Shown here piece after piece: positions 45,863 to 60,100 of a stretch of 64,000 nt of DNA. The first letter of the stretch is position 1. Every line of letters begins with the position of its first letter. Position numbers and translations under genes: made by a program. This stretch comes from Boswellia sacra. Taxonomy: Eukaryota > Streptophyta > Magnoliopsida > Sapindales > Burseraceae. Location: assembly GCA_013180625.2 (NCBI GenBank), contig SNVD02009519.1, positions 558,001-622,000 on the forward strand, read 5' to 3'. The notes beneath the pieces were generated by a model. The model was not told the origin of the DNA and did no database searches. It saw nothing but the letters and a program-made list of their open reading frames with translations.

Positions 45863-48112
45863 ATGTCCCGAGTTGTAGCAGAAAATAATATATCACCAGC
45901 TCGGAACACTTTCCCCTTCTTCAGTCAGTCCATGGAACTGAACGACATGTCGCAGGCCAACGCGTGCACGTCACCGACGCTCGGACAGTTGCTGAAGCGT
46001 GTAGGCGACGCACGGAAAGAGGAAACCGGGGACGAGACTCCGGTGCATCAGATTCTTGACATGAGCGACACGAGCAGCGTTGAGGCTCGCTCTTTGCCTT
46101 TCGTTTTGTCGTTCAACAACTTGACTTACAGCGTGAAGATCCGTCGCAAGCTGGGGCTCCCGGCTATCTTCTGCGGTCGTCACCGCCTTGGTGCTGCTGC
46201 CACCGCGATGGATCCGGTGGCCGCAGAGAGTTTATTTTCGAGGACCAAGACGCTGCTGAATGATATTTCCGGCGAGGCACGTGACGGCGAGATTATGGCC
46301 GTGCTGGGGGCTAGTGGGTCGGGGAAGTCGACTCTAATCGATGCTTTAGCGAATCGTATCGCGAAAGGAAGCTTGAAGGGAACCGTTAGCTTAAACGGCG
46401 AGGCGTTGGAGTCGAGGATGTTGAAAGTGATTTCAGCTTACGTAATGCAAGACGATTTGCTGTTTCCGATGTTGACAGTGGAAGAAACATTGATGTTCGC
46501 AGCTGAGTTTCGGCTTCCGAGAACATTATCGAAATCCAAGAAGAAAATGCGCGTTCAAGCCTTGATAGACCAACTGGGGCTGAGAAACGCAGCAAAGACC
46601 GTCATCGGTGATGAAGGCCACAGAGGAGTTTCCGGTGGAGAACGACGTCGTGTTTCGATAGGTATTGACATCATTCACGACCCCATCATTCTGTTTCTCG
46701 ATGAGCCAACTTCAGGGCTAGACTCCACCAGCGCTTACATGGTGGTGAAGGTTCTACAGAGAATTGCACAGAGTGGAAGTGTCGTAATAATGTCGATTCA
46801 CCAACCGAGTTATCGGATTCTCGGTTTGTTAGACCGGATGATATTTTTGTCACGTGGACAGACCGTTTACAGCGGTTCACCGATGAATTTACCATTATTT
46901 TTCGCTGAGTTCGGACATCCGATTCCTGATAACGAAAATCGGACCGAGTTTGCACTTGATCTTATCCGAGAACTCGAAGGCTCTCCTGGGGGGACAAAGA
47001 GTTTGGTTGAGTTTAATAAATCTTGGCAGAGCATGAAGCATACGAGAAATTCACAACCTCATGAACATCAAGGATTGTCACTAAAAGAAGCAATAAGTGC
47101 AAGCATTTCAAAAGGGAAATTGGTCTCTGGTGCAACCAATGATGCAAGCTCAACATCAATGGTGCCAACTTTTGCTAATCCCTTTTGGATAGAAATGGCT
47201 GTTCTGTCAAAACGGTCCTTCACCAATTCACGAAGAATGCCTGAGTTGTTTGGTATTCGATTGGGTGCTGTCTTGGTCACTGGTTTCATTTTAGCTACAA
47301 TGTTTTGGCAGCTCGATAATTCTCCGAAAGGTGTTCAAGAACGGTTAGGGTTTTTCGCTTTCGCCATGTCAACAACGTTCTACACTTGTGCTGACGCTCT
47401 TCCAGTTTTCCTCCAAGAAAGGTACATTTTCATGAGAGAGACGGCTCACAATGCTTATAGAAGATCCTCTTATGTGTTGTCTCACTCGTTGGTGGTTTTA
47501 CCCTCCTTGATTTTTCTCTCGTTTGCATTTTCCGCTACAACTTTCTTTGCTGTGGGGCTTGACGGTGGCTTTTCAGGGTTTCTCTTCTATTTCTTCATCA
47601 TCTTTGCTTCATTTTGGGCTGGAAGTTCTTTCGTTACGTTTCTCTCGGGTGTTGTTCCTCACGTGATGCTTGGTTACACCATTGTTGTTGCCATCTTAGC
47701 TTACTTTTTACTATTCAGTGGCTTCTTTATCACTCGTGATAGAATCCCAGATTACTGGATTTGGTTCCATTACTTGTCACTTGTTAAGTACCCCTACGAA
47801 GCAGTGTTGCAAAACGAGTTCAATGACCCAATTAAGTGTTTCGTTAGAGGGGTTCAGATCTTCGACAACACGCCACTTGGGGCGGTGCCAGCATCCCTCA
47901 AAATGAGATTGCTTCAGAGTATGAGCAGTACTTTGGGGATGAGAATTACGAGCTCCACTTGCTTGACAACCGGCTACGATGTATTGCAGCAACAAGGAAT
48001 CACTGATTTAAACAAGTGGAGTTGCTTGTGGATAACTGTGGCTTGGGGCTTCTTGTTTAGGATTCTGTTTTACTTCTCTTTGTTGATTGGCAGCAAGAAC
48101 AAGCGAAGCTAA
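45863..48112 (+). CDS. ABCG1: ABC transporter G family half-transporter (ABCG1/ABCG16 clade)
   Basis: Intronless ORF of 749 residues, typical of this WBC half-transporter clade. The nucleotide-binding domain comes first: Walker [10 protein letters not shown] at 149-157, signature VSGGERRR from 256, and Walker B LFLDE at 277-281. The membrane domain (six helices expected) occupies about 442-749. An N-terminal motif, [15 protein letters not shown]...GDETPVHQ, is diagnostic of the ABCG1/2/6/16/20 group, whose members move lipid or suberin and pollen-wall precursors across the plasma membrane after dimerising. I favour ABCG1 because of the C-terminal sequence and because its neighbours match the Arabidopsis ABCG1 locus; the ABCG6 or ABCG16 paralogues are the alternatives. 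All nucleotide-binding motifs are intact. Confidence 0.92.
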   Translation: MSRVVAENNISPARNTFPFFSQSMELNDMSQANACTSPTLGQLLKRVGDARKEETGDETPVHQILDMSDTSSVEARSLPFVLSFNNLTYSVKIRRKLGLPAIFCGRHRLGAAATAMDPVAAESLFSRTKTLLNDISGEARDGEIMAVLGASGSGKSTLIDALANRIAKGSLKGTVSLNGEALESRMLKVISAYVMQDDLLFPMLTVEETLMFAAEFRLPRTLSKSKKKMRVQALIDQLGLRNAAKTVIGDEGHRGVSGGERRRVSIGIDIIHDPIILFLDEPTSGLDSTSAYMVVKVLQRIAQSGSVVIMSIHQPSYRILGLLDRMIFLSRGQTVYSGSPMNLPLFFAEFGHPIPDNENRTEFALDLIRELEGSPGGTKSLVEFNKSWQSMKHTRNSQPHEHQGLSLKEAISASISKGKLVSGATNDASSTSMVPTFANPFWIEMAVLSKRSFTNSRRMPELFGIRLGAVLVTGFILATMFWQLDNSPKGVQERLGFFAFAMSTTFYTCADALPVFLQERYIFMRETAHNAYRRSSYVLSHSLVVLPSLIFLSFAFSATTFFAVGLDGGFSGFLFYFFIIFASFWAGSSFVTFLSGVVPHVMLGYTIVVAILAYFLLFSGFFITRDRIPDYWIWFHYLSLVKYPYEAVLQNEFNDPIKCFVRGVQIFDNTPLGAVPASLKMRLLQSMSSTLGMRITSSTCLTTGYDVLQQQGITDLNKWSCLWITVAWGFLFRILFYFSLLIGSKNKRS

Positions 48113-51100
48113 TAAATTAAGGGTTGAAGAAGATCTGTTCAGTGGGAGATATATTATTATATATTGTGTATGCAATTTGTATTAATTTTTTGCATTTTAT
48201 TTTCAATTTGGAGTTTGAATTTAGCGTAAACTGTTCATTAATTATTATTATTTAAATTAATCCTACAAATATATAGATTAATTAAATCATCCAGCTGCTG
48301 TGACTTTTTATTTTTTATATTGAGCAACTGGACCAATATTGATCACATTTTCCCACTTGTTATAACAAGTATGTGCTTATCCTTATTTATAGAAGGCGTT
48401 CGGAATTTAGAGAACCTAACTCATTTTCATATATGTTTTTTTGTTCCCTTTGGGTGATGATTATCTAAGTATGTAATTATTGACTTGAACATATAGTTAA
48501 TTTGTAAGGTAAAAATTTGGTCATTGTATGATATGTATTTGGTATAGTTGTACCTAATTTCATATATATTTTCATAGTTCAATTGAGGTCTCATATTATT
48601 GCATGGATTTGCATGCATAACAAATGCTACTCATATCACATATCTGATATATATACACGTCTAAAATTCTCAAAAAGGAAGTTATATATTTTTTTTCTTA
48701 ATTTTCTGTAAATTCACAACCCTTTTATAATTATCCCACGTATTTGGTCAACAATATTAACGGTAGACCAGAGGCTTTGAATAATCACCTAAGAATCAGA
48801 GAAACGAGGTTGACTTTTACTTTGCCTGAAAATAATATATAAACTTTATGCTCTCAGCAAGTCGAAATTTGCGTTCGAAACTTTATCTTAAACTAATAGT
48901 AGAATAACTTGATAAGAAAATAAATTTCACGTCGATCACTTGGCTCTATTATTTACATATATAGAGAATAATATTGATAAATTATATATTTGTTAATGAA
49001 GGATAATTAATTTTATGGGAATTAATCTAGATGTATTAACGAAAAATTACAATTATATATAGATTAAATTAGGGAACCGATGAAGGTGCGGTGAGGTGAG
49101 TGATTTAATGAGTTTGGTAGCCTAATTTATTGGCTACATTTGCACACAATAGTCATGGAAGGAGAAGAGTCGCAGAAGAATATGGACGAGCAGTAACAAT
49201 GCTTCGTGTGTCTAATAGGTTGCGTGCGTGCGGATGTTTCTACCTTTTCATTCAATTCGTTCAACTGAAATAGCAACCCATAAATGATTTCTGAGTAAAT
49301 TTTAACCCGAACATTAATCAGTTCAGTTCTAGTTCTAGAAGCTGATACCATGCACATTAATATCGATCTGATCATTTTTAAGATAGGTACTTGTAACCGC
49401 TTTTTCTATACCTAGGAAGTTCCGTGACTCATGTTTAAAAAAGTGCTTTTTTGAAAAGCATTTAGATCTGCCAACGAAAGGCTCTCTATACATGCTTGCG
49501 AGAATAGTCAATTTCTAATAATGGAAACAACATATGGTGCTTCATGAAGGGCTCTACCTCTTCCGCTTCATGGCATCTTCTATCTCCCTCTTCTGATGAA
49601 TCAGAACTCAATGTCTAACAAGCAAAAACTATTAATGCAGAGCAGCAGAACCCTTCTCCCTGCATAGTCAACTTTTCTTGACAATGATCGGCTAGCTAGC
49701 ACGGACTCCACATCTAAAAAAGATCTTTTTTTTTTTTCGGTTCCTAAGATTTTCATTTCCCTAAAAACTGTGAGTGCATGCATATACATGTTGCCGGGGA
49801 CCGAATTAAAAAAAATTATTGTTTTAGGACAAAAATGACACATTATGTACATACGGTTTTGCCTTTAAGAAGGAACCGTCATGAGTCATGGGAGGTAAAA
49901 ACTAACCCATTACAGAATAAATGTGGGACTAGATCTAACCCGTACGTAAATTGAACCCCAAACAATAATTTTAATTTAAATTCACTCTATACTCGTTAAC
50001 TCTCCATTATAGCATAAGCACAATTTTTCAGTACTATATTATAAAACCATTTAGGCAACCCCAGAGATCAAAACACCAAGCACTATATTTAGCGTGTGTT
50101 TGGGATTGTTACAGTGTGAGAAAGTATTATAGAAAGAATCAGTTCTTAGCTGTACTGTCCCAAAAAGTTTAGAATGTTTGATAAATTAACTTTTTAAAAT
50201 TGACGTGTTGTCAAAAAATTATGAATATTTGTTTGAAAAACTTAATTTTTAAAAACTAATTTTTAATAAAAATACAAATTTTTACAAAAAAATTATTAAA
50301 AAACTTAAATGATTAATATTTAATTTAAATATTATAATAAAATAAACATAATTAAATAAATAAAAATAAAAATTCAAAAATACAACGGAGACCCACTACT
50401 CTCCCCCGTCCGTCAGCGCCGTCGACCGCCACCAATTGATGCGTGAAACGATTCTGCCAACTCCAGGAGAATCGCCGGAAGCCTCTATGCACGAATCTGC
50501 TGATGTTTTCGTCATTTAGGCCGGATCGCACTGTTAATTAGTTTTGGGTGACTCAGACAACAAAGCATATTGTATTTAATTAACCAATGAAGCAAATGCT
50601 TCACATAACCTTCCAATTATAAACTTTTCAAGACAAAACGAAACACATTGCTTTAACTTAAAATTACAAATTTTAAGTGATTCAAAAGTAACTTGAAATT
50701 ACTTCCACTTCCAGGTGACTCAAAAATGTAAATCTAAGTTAAAATTAATATTTAAGAAGATAGTCATAAGTAGCCTTCGTTGGTAGCTAGTCAAGAGAGT
50801 GGTCCGGGAAAACCGAAAACAGTAGTCGTTTCGTCTGTCATAAAGTGAAACATGATTTGGTGTTTGGATGGCAGGGGCCATAGAAATAGTTATGCCAAAC
50901 TTGGAATAAGAAATTAAGGCAAACACTTGTTTAATACGCAACGCAATCTCTTTGTCTCAGCTTCCCACCCACACCCGGTCATTCTCTCCGATCCCAACAA
51001 TTGGAACTTTGGAAGCTCGTCGCGTGATAAATCCTGTTGTGAATTGTGATAAGCCGTCAATTTTGAATTTGAAAAGCTTCGTACATTTGGGTTGGGTTTG

Positions 51101-51345
51101 AAGGAAGCCCATCGACATATTACCAAACCCAGCCCAAAAACTACCCACCTTACCAATGCTTGCATTACATTACTGCCACGTAAACAGATCCATAGCCCCA
51201 TAATTAAGAACAACAAAATATTATTTTATTTATTTATTTATTTTTAAGAGAGAGAGAGAGAGAGAGAACCTGAATCTTATCCAAGGGGAAAGAAGAGAAT
51301 AATAAACAAACAAAAACCCGCGACAGAACGAAGGGAAGAGAAACA
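48113..51345. other. Intergenic, ABCG to plastid protein gene
   Basis: AT-rich, no supported gene. A stretch at 50090-50260 begins with GCGTGTGTTTGGGATTG, a phrase often seen at MITE ends, but I cannot find its partner. A GC-richer island at 50385-50530 sits between AT-rich flanks without an ORF. An (AG)n microsatellite lies just upstream of the next gene. Confidence 0.5.
51247..51267 (+). repeat. (AG)n microsatellite in the leader or promoter
   Basis: About ten AG units, 80 bp before the start codon of the plastid protein gene. Confidence 0.9.
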
Positions 51346-51927
51346 ATGGCTACAGTATCACCTTCTTCTCTTCACTTCTCCTCAAACCAATTTCCCTCCC
51401 CACGCGCCCTCTTTTTCCACAAACCCAACGACCCCAAACCCTTCACCTTCACCTTCACCTTCACCACCCGCGCCACTGATTCTGACACACCAACCGAGTC
51501 CGATTCTGAAAACTCCCAAGCCGAACCGGACGACCCCTTCGAGTCCCGCCTCTCTCAAGTCCGCATCCGGTACAGAAGCGGAACAGGAAAGAAGGCGGAA
51601 GTCCGGAAATCGAAAAAGGGAGCCGCCACCACAAAATCCGGCTCCTCCTCAGTGTACCTTCCGCCCGTTCCACTAAAGGAGCCAGTGTCGGGCGGGTTGA
51701 AAGTGGAATTCGGGTTTAGTCCGTACAGCGAAAAAATCAACGGCCGGATAGCGATTATCGGGTTGTCGGCTCTGCTGGCGGTGGAGTTGGCGACGGGGAA
51801 GGGTGTGATAAACTATCACACGCCGGCCATTGTGTTGATTCAGGTTTATTTTGTGGCGGCTGTGACTGCATTGTTTGTCAAGTACGAGAAAGAGAGTGTG
51901 AGCATCTGGCCTGAGCCTAAGAAATGA
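51346..51927 (+). CDS. Plastid-targeted protein with LHC-like one-helix motif
   Basis: Intronless, 193 residues. The first 45 or so residues are rich in Ser, Thr, Pro and Phe with few acidic residues, as in a chloroplast transit peptide, and include a short F-T repeat coded by a CTTCAC hexamer run. A basic and acidic linker follows. The C-terminal third has SPYSEKINGRIAIIGLSALL, where E129, N132 and R134 match the chlorophyll-binding ExxNGR motif of LHC, ELIP and one-helix proteins, then a second hydrophobic segment at about 160-178. This suggests a thylakoid protein of the LIL/stress-enhanced type. The residue after NGR is Ile rather than the usual Ala and I cannot assign a named member, so pigment binding is uncertain. 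Confidence 0.8.
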   Translation: MATVSPSSLHFSSNQFPSPRALFFHKPNDPKPFTFTFTFTTRATDSDTPTESDSENSQAEPDDPFESRLSQVRIRYRSGTGKKAEVRKSKKGAATTKSGSSSVYLPPVPLKEPVSGGLKVEFGFSPYSEKINGRIAIIGLSALLAVELATGKGVINYHTPAIVLIQVYFVAAVTALFVKYEKESVSIWPEPKK

Positions 51928-52637
51928 ATTTCGACAACGTTATTATAATATAATTGGGCTTTCACAATTTTAGTTTATTTTATTATTTCTGGAAAGAAGC
52001 TATGAGGATCAATGAGCACTAACATTATCAGCAGATGCTTGGTTTAATTATTTATGAAAATGATTTTAAGTTGATGAAAATGTTTAAAAAGTCACCATTA
52101 AAGTTCAAGAGACAAAATAAGTTATCTATTTACACCTTGAACATTCTGATACTCATACTGTTAACAACTTTCGATATTTCATTACGAGTTATAAATTTTA
52201 TCTTTTCATCAGCAAATAAAGAATTCGCTGCAGATTATAATTCAAAACTTTAGGCTTCACCAAACGTACAAGTTAACTTGCTTATTTTTCTTCTTCCTCC
52301 TAGTACATCTGATATGCAAATTCACCGGAAAAAATGATGAATTTTTTCATATAAAAAAATTGAAATCTCGTCAAGCTACATTGCTGGCTCAAGCCCCTCT
52401 GCCTCTCTTGTAAGGGGAATTTCATCTCTAATCTTGTGTAACAACAATTCGTATGTCTGTCATCTATACCCTCTCTAGAAGTTACAGCAATTCCCCCGCA
52501 AGGCAAAAGCTGTGCCAAATTCCTTGCCAGTTCAAAAAAAATTCTTTTTCTCCTTAATGCTAAATCAAATCGCGTAGGCCGCACTTAAACAATTTCGTAC
52601 CGATGCTGTTAATTTGAATTAAAGTACAATCAACTGA
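51928..52637. other. Convergent intergenic region
   Basis: Lies between the 3' ends of the plastid protein gene (+) and SAC3A (-). It contains their 3' UTRs and AT-rich DNA only. Confidence 0.6.
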
Positions 52638-55600
52638 CTATGAAGAAGTCCGTGTGAAAAAATCGTTAACTGCAAGACTGGTATCACCATGGGACACTGC
52701 ATCGTCTGGTTCTGGCATGTAGAGTGTAGATGATGAAGCCTGCACATTAAAAGACATCTCATTCAGATATTACTGGAAAGCTTAGCTTCAAAATAGGGCA
52801 CAAGTTAGAGCTAGTCAATTATGCCAGAAAACAAAAAAAAAAGAAAAAGTAAATAAATGATTACAGACTATCCGAATAAGAGAATGCAAATTCCCATCAA
52901 CAGTCAGACACAGCTCATCTTGCTGCTGCATTGGAGACGCCTCATGAAATGAAAAATTACCAATCCCCTTACTCCATAGAGCCTCAGAAGGAATACTTCA
53001 TTGGTCGTAGGCCAAGTTATGAATTATCCCTTCCCCGCTCCCCAATCCTTCCTGCTTGCTTTCCTTCTCACAGGCCCCTCAGTAGCATAGGTTAAATTTA
53101 AACACCCACAAACTTCTAATATGTGATCCAACTCGCTATAACTCCAGAGATCACATCTAATATTTAAAGGTTAAAGTTCAAAAGTTATTGTTAAAGCCCT
53201 TACCTACAAACTTAAGATCTTAGATCAAATAATAACATGTTATCAAAGTTAAAAAGTGATTTTGTCTGCGGATCCCCTTGTAGCATTGATTAAAATTAAA
53301 ATGAGTTATGTTTGTGTGCAATTTTTGTGGTTCATGGTTACATTTTGTAATGGTTAAGTTCAATCCATGCAAGGTGCACATTACCTATAAGCTTAGGCTT
53401 TTGGTAAAGCATAACAGTACATAACACTACCTTTGCATCAAGTTGCAACTCTCCATTATTATCTTGCAGAGATGCACCATGCGCCTTCAACCATTCCACA
53501 CACTCCTCTATTCCATCTAAGTCCTTCTCATCGCATCCTTCATTTGCAACACTGGAGAAACCCAAAACCTGAGCAATGTATGAAACGGGTATCATAGGGC
53601 GATAAGACCGAGACATGCAGCTTACAGCCTTAAAACGCATCTTTTCTACATAAAGATCTGTCAAAACACCAAAGAAAAAACATAATCATAGATTTTTCTA
53701 TTATATATTACTGACAATATGGATTCTTCTAAAAACGGAGATATTTCAAAAAAATATATACACACCCATAAGGTAGGTATTCAAATTAGGAGCTGTCTTG
53801 TACAGTCTAAAGAACATAACATAATTTCCTGAAGTGACGGCTGCACGAACTGAAAGAGCATGTTTAACAGCCTTATCCTCCTTTGCCTCATCAGATAATC
53901 TGGCAAAGACGACAAAATTGGGATTTTGCATTAGCATGTGCTATAGCTCAAAAGCCTACTAATGATTTTTTATTAACTTGAATTCCACAATACACATATG
54001 ATGACCATTTTAAAATGTATTTTTAAGAATAAATCACATAAGACACATAAAAAAACAATTCTATGAGAGCCATCCAGAGCTTGGCCCAGGAACCAATGAT
54101 GTTACAGACTTCTAATGCAATCCAACATGCCTTCAGAAAACCAGGTTTACAGTGTTCCTGAACATGGCTGCAGATAATAACCACATAGGGAAACCAAACC
54201 CAACCTGAGAGTCAGGCAAGGTTCACAAAATGAGCAAAGTTCATATTTTCTAGAACTAAAACAGAAAATACTATCTTCCCAGATGATTGCAATGCATGGA
54301 AAGTCAACTAGTAAAAGAAAGACTTTTTTTTTTGGCTCCAAAGCTAAAAAATAAATTTCATTCAGTCACCATCAGTAGACAAGGTTGAAGCTAGTCTCGC
54401 TTAACTTGAATGATAGTTGATGCATTACTGAATGCAACTTTAGTTCAACATTTAATTATTCCACAACAATGAATGACAGATGGAAGTTTAAACTTGAAAA
54501 AAAAAAAAAAAGGACTTCCTCGGATTTATGGATCTGAGCAGCAGATAATTATGAACAAGCATCACAGCATTTTACAGGTCCACGACTGTAAACCACATAA
54601 CACATGGACTAACGCAAAAAGCAAAACATATAACATCAATAGAAGCAATATTCTTCCTAAATATGTCACAAACCTTGACATCAATGATAAGAGCTCCCTC
54701 TTATTGTTAGAGTGCAAGATAACACAAAGTAAGTTGTAAGCAGAAAACTCCAAATAGCATCCCTCAATTCCTTCCGCATAAAGAATTTTCAACTGTGATT
54801 GACACTGAATCCATATAAACTGAGGTCAGGGAACAACGATGATTCAATGGTAGTATGAAATCATAAGAAAACATTCATCATTTTCCACCCAAAAAAAAAG
54901 GTCTTCAGGAACAAATTATAGGTTAGGCATTATGCCCTATAAGATGGCAATTCATGAAACTATCCAAATTCACATCATATGAGATTCAGCACTCTAAATG
55001 ACTAGAAGTTAATAATAAGTAAAAAATTGGCATGCATGGGAAAAGAATTTGCTATCTTTTTAAGAAACTCTTAGTCTTAGAAATTTAAACAATTAAGAGA
55101 GATCCCAACCATGGTATATAAACCATTACATCCTATCCACACCCTTTACTAAGTGCATCTTTGTTTTGGTACCAAGCAGAGTTCTGACCAAGGTGAATGA
55201 GCCACATATAATATTGCAATTTCTCCATTGCTAACTAAGAAGGAAAGAATCCTTGAAGAAAAAACCAACTATGGCACCAGAAAAAACATCATTGAAAGCA
55301 AGAAAAAAGAGTGTAACAATTTTAATAAAAGAAAAAACAAACGACTTTTGACAACAGCAAACCTGATTATACTCCGGTAAGTCTCCATTTTCTATCGCCA
55401 ACCGAGCATGGGTTTCATAAACCTATAAAAGAGTCAAGATAAGTGCCAAGTAAAACCAGTACAAAAGTTAAAAACTAAACAAACAAATAATTCATAAAAG
55501 TACAAAGAACATCATTCTCTTGATGCAAAGAGGGATAGAGGAGTTGGTTCAGTGAAGGGGGGTAAAAAATTTACAAGTGGGTAGTATATATACCTTAACA

Positions 55601-57152
55601 GTTAGTTGATTGCGTATTCTTTGGACAGTTAGATCTTGGCGAATAGACTTCAACTGATCACATTTGTAAAGGTAGTTCTTCTGAGAATTCTGAACCATAA
55701 GAAGAGCTTTTTCCAACACTTCTTCTGGTCTCACCTGAAGGTTACAGCAAAATTATTGATGATTTACCATTATAACTTTGTTTTAACTCAAAATGCCTAG
55801 AAAAACAATAATGGAACAAGACATATAATTACAGTGGAAGGATCGGGTGCAGAAGTAAGACGCAGATAACGTTTTTCAATTTCCTGGCAGGTCCCTTTAA
55901 CAGTCAATGCATCCCAGTCAATGTCTTCCACAGCCCTGCTGCCACCCTCTTCGAAGTTTTTGCTAATCACTAAGGCACTAGCTCGCCGTGCATACAAATT
56001 TCCAGAACCAGCATTTTTCGGTTTGAAGTGATTAGTTTCTGTTCGATTTCCTTGCACTTTTTCAAAGCGTTTAGAGCGATTTTCACGTCTCATTCTTTCC
56101 TCTGGTGAATTAGCCAGAGCTATTGCACCAGAATAATATGCCGTTAAATTTTGTTCCTTATCACTATCACTTGATGCATCCCCATTATCCGGAGCAGTAA
56201 AACCATCAGCAGCAAGACGCTGCCTCTTGACTGGCCTCTGCGCATTTCTGTTTGCAGATTTCTGCTCTGACAGCAGAAATTTAGCATTATTCAAGCAATC
56301 ATCCTTGCTCATATTCCCACTTATTGGCTGCAAGAAATTCAATTAACAATTTAGTATGTAAACCAAAAATAAGCAGCTTTAGAAGAGGTAAATTTAATAT
56401 TGGTTTATAGAAGCTAAACAACAAAATGAAGTCTCATATCTCTTTAACTCCAGACTTAAAAGAAAAGGTAAGTCAAGGAATACCTTTCTATTCTTATCAT
56501 TGGCATGAATCCAACCACCAAATTTTGCAGGATCAACACCAGCAGAAGCTAATTTGTTAACTGTATTCTCCTCAGGCAACGGCTCCCACCTACTCTTGGT
56601 TCGTCTGCTTGGACTCCTCTTATATTTTGGTAACGAAGCAACAGGAGTTGAATTCTGCAAACTGCCACAGAGCATAAACATTTTAAAAGAAAGCAACAAC
56701 AGTAAACTAAAATTGATGGCATACTTTTAATCAAACAACAGCTGTGAAAAGGTCCAGTAAAGCAGGAAAAAATCAAAGTAACTTTTAAGGGGGAGAGAGA
56801 CAGTACATACTCCTTATTAACCATTTCTGCATTAGGCAAAGGGAAAAGAGGTTCAGTATCCCAGTCTCGTGTGTATAGTGTCCCATCAGCAGTTGCCTTG
56901 GTAATAATCTGAAAGTAAGAAAAGAGAGACAAAAGAAAAAAAAAGACTTGATACAGATTTTACTAAATCACAAACCTAGAACTGTCAACTTGCCATAACA
57001 ATGAAGCTCTTAAAACAAGGAAAAGGCTAAATAATTAATATGTCGCAACAAAGAAATTTAACAAGTTGGAGAACTGATGACAAACTAGACCACTCCCCAC
57101 ACCACCGCGCGCCCCCCCCCCCCTCCCCCCGGGGCCCCCCCAACACCCCCAC

Positions 57153-57193
<41 letters not shown>

Positions 57194-60100
57194 TCAGCTT
57201 TCCATGATAGCTTTTAGGACAGAATTCCTATCTCTACCACATATATAATTGAAAGGTCGTTTTCCAACTTACACACATAAAATACTTCTAAAATAGCATC
57301 AGATGTACAAAATCTTGTATGGCAAAAATATAAAGCATCAGTAAGGCACAGAATATTCTCTGCTCTTTCACTGGTTGTGGATCATAGAATTTGTTATTAC
57401 TATTTTATCATTATTCGTGTTGCTCCAAACTCTGAAGTGCAAATTTTCTCAAACTATTTAAAATTTTCATGATTACCATAACATATAAGCCAATTTGCAG
57501 TTATACCACATGCCACCAGGATCAATAACAACCTTAAAACATACCAAAAGAATTATTAAGGCAATGGACTGTGACATGTCATACATGGGAGTAAACAACA
57601 GCTACCTAAATTGACTTTCAAGGTTGCATGCTAATTCACTTCTATTTCTAACCAGTGTCGTCATATAGTTATTAATAAATAGAGTAAGGGCCATTACTAC
57701 AAGTAAACTCACCTCCTTCATGACACCTTGACAAGCTGCCATTTCTGTGTCATCTTTACAGCGAGCCAAAGCTCTCTCAACGTAACCACGAAGTGACTTG
57801 GGGAACATTCCAGGCTACAAGCAACAATAAATTCATTAGCTGTTGCATCAATATTACCAATTTCATCAGAAAGATATTACCAAAACTAACCTAGCACAAG
57901 TTTATATGATAATATGAATACTAAGGGACAAAGATCTCTGTTATTAACAGATATTACTTATATTTTTCAAAAGCACCACGTCACAAGTTTTTAGATTATA
58001 ACTAATCAACAAATAGCCAGCATAAAAATAAATAAACAATAAAATCTATTGGTGTGCCTTCCTATGCTGAGAAATGCCTCAAAGTCATCAAAAAAGCGAG
58101 TTTAGGAATATACACCAAGGAGTGCAGCTGAAAGAGATTAATATTTAGAAAATGATGCAATGAGTAGCAACATTGGTCCCCAAGAAGCTCAGTGAACTCT
58201 TGAAATAGCCCCTTTCAAAATGCAATCACAATTCCTTGAATCATACAGGCCTTAGCCAGGATCAATGACTGCTATGCTTGCGGAAATAAAGAAAAAGAGA
58301 GAGAGAGACAGAGAGAGAAACAGGTATATAATTCAGGTTAAATATGCAGATGTTAAACCAAGTGCGATCTAATTCTCCATAAGCAATATCACAAAGTATT
58401 CTATAAATGCCAGTTTAAAGAGGCTGGTAAATAACCTAACCAGCGTCTCACAGAAAACAACCAACAAAAGAGGTCTCACCTTAAGCATTGAAGCAGCAGC
58501 ATCATGAGAGAAAACTTTCTCATTAGGCTTTGGCAACGCAACACTGATATACGCAGGTTTAGAGGCTGCAACGGCTGTTGAGCTATCCTTATCGGTTTTT
58601 GGTAAACCTTTGGCCAAATTTGGAGCAATTCTAGGATTTGTTGGAATCTGCAGTTTGCTTACCCGTCGATTATCTAATAAAGGAGAAGTTTGTACAGGCG
58701 GTGACTGATAACTCTGGGGTTGAGCGGTGGGATACTGTGAATTGGGTCCTTGAGGGAATGCAACTTTCTGTGGATCCTGAAAGTTACCATAAGAAATTTT
58801 TGGATCCACAGGCTTTTGAAATTGTGGTTGCCCAGGACTGGAAAGGTGATTTTGAAAACTTGGAGCCCCATGTTTCCAGTAACTATCATAAGAACCATTA
58901 ATTGTTGCAGCAGGCTGAAAAGAAAAACAGAATAAGATGACAATTTATTTACCCAGCCAACTATTATCGTCTGACAATATCATTGGGGAAAAAAAAGTCA
59001 ACTAAAACACTATACAACCAAATAGTGCTCCATAATGATCTCAAAAGCAAATTACAAAATTATCCATAAGTTGATTAACATACCAGAGAAATAAAAAGTT
59101 TGCGGGTTAATCCTACTTTTAAAATAACACTCATATGTTCACATTTTCCAAGAAGAACAGCTTGAATCACCAACTAGAGACTTTGGCCTGTAATTAACTA
59201 TATGAATGCAGTACTACAACAAACTGCACCAAAACAAATTCCCAAAGCTCCTCAAATTTTAATAAATCACAATTAGATCTGCAATGACAATGATCTTAAA
59301 GCATATTTCTATCACTATTTTATCAAACCTGAGCATGAGCTATAAATGAAATTGAGATATGTGTAACAACTTGTTTATGCAAGTGTATGAGTCCACGTAA
59401 CTTCACCTAGAACTCATAAGAAAGAAAACTCAAACCTGCAATGAAGGCATTTGAGATGAATTGGTGTCCTGCTGCCAAGGAGAGGTGAATGTAGCGGGAG
59501 GCTGGCTGTTTGTGGTGGGAGGCTGGCTGTTTGTGGCAGAAGGCTGATTGTTCGTAGTAGGGTATCCAGCAGTAACACCAGGAACTTGAGACACCTGGTT
59601 AGATGTACTAGAAACAGACAAGTTTTCTGTCCCCGGAGCACAACTCACTTCAGTTTGACCATAATAGTCCGCCCATTGCTTGTACTGTTGATAATGCAGT
59701 GAAGTTGCAGGTGCAGTACTAGAACTATAAGCGCCACTTGTGTCTGCCGTGTAGTTTGTATATTGATGAGAAGCATAATTTACATAACTGCCTTCATTCC
59801 ACGAGTTCGTCTGATTACTGTAACCGTTGCTTGGGTAACCTCCTGCTGTCTGATAATCACCAGGATTGTAATAAGTGCCTGAATAACTTGCAGATCCAGC
59901 ATAAGACCCTGTATTCTGAAACGAAGAAATAGGCTGATAAGGAGCACCTGTATTTTGATATGCTCCTACAGGCTGAGAGTATGAATGGCTAGGTTGCTGC
60001 TGATAGCTGCTATAGTAACTTTGGTATCCTGTGCTTCCATAACCATATGGATCACTAGAATTGGGGTAGGAAGTATAGCTATTGTAGTCTTGAGATACAT

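Noticed and set aside
49400..49620. Possible microRNA hairpin
   Set aside because: Short complementary patches only; no match to mature plant microRNAs I know and no long continuous stem.
50090..50700. MITE suggested by a GTGTTTGGGATTG phrase
   Set aside because: No matching inverted terminal sequence or target duplication could be found at a plausible right end.
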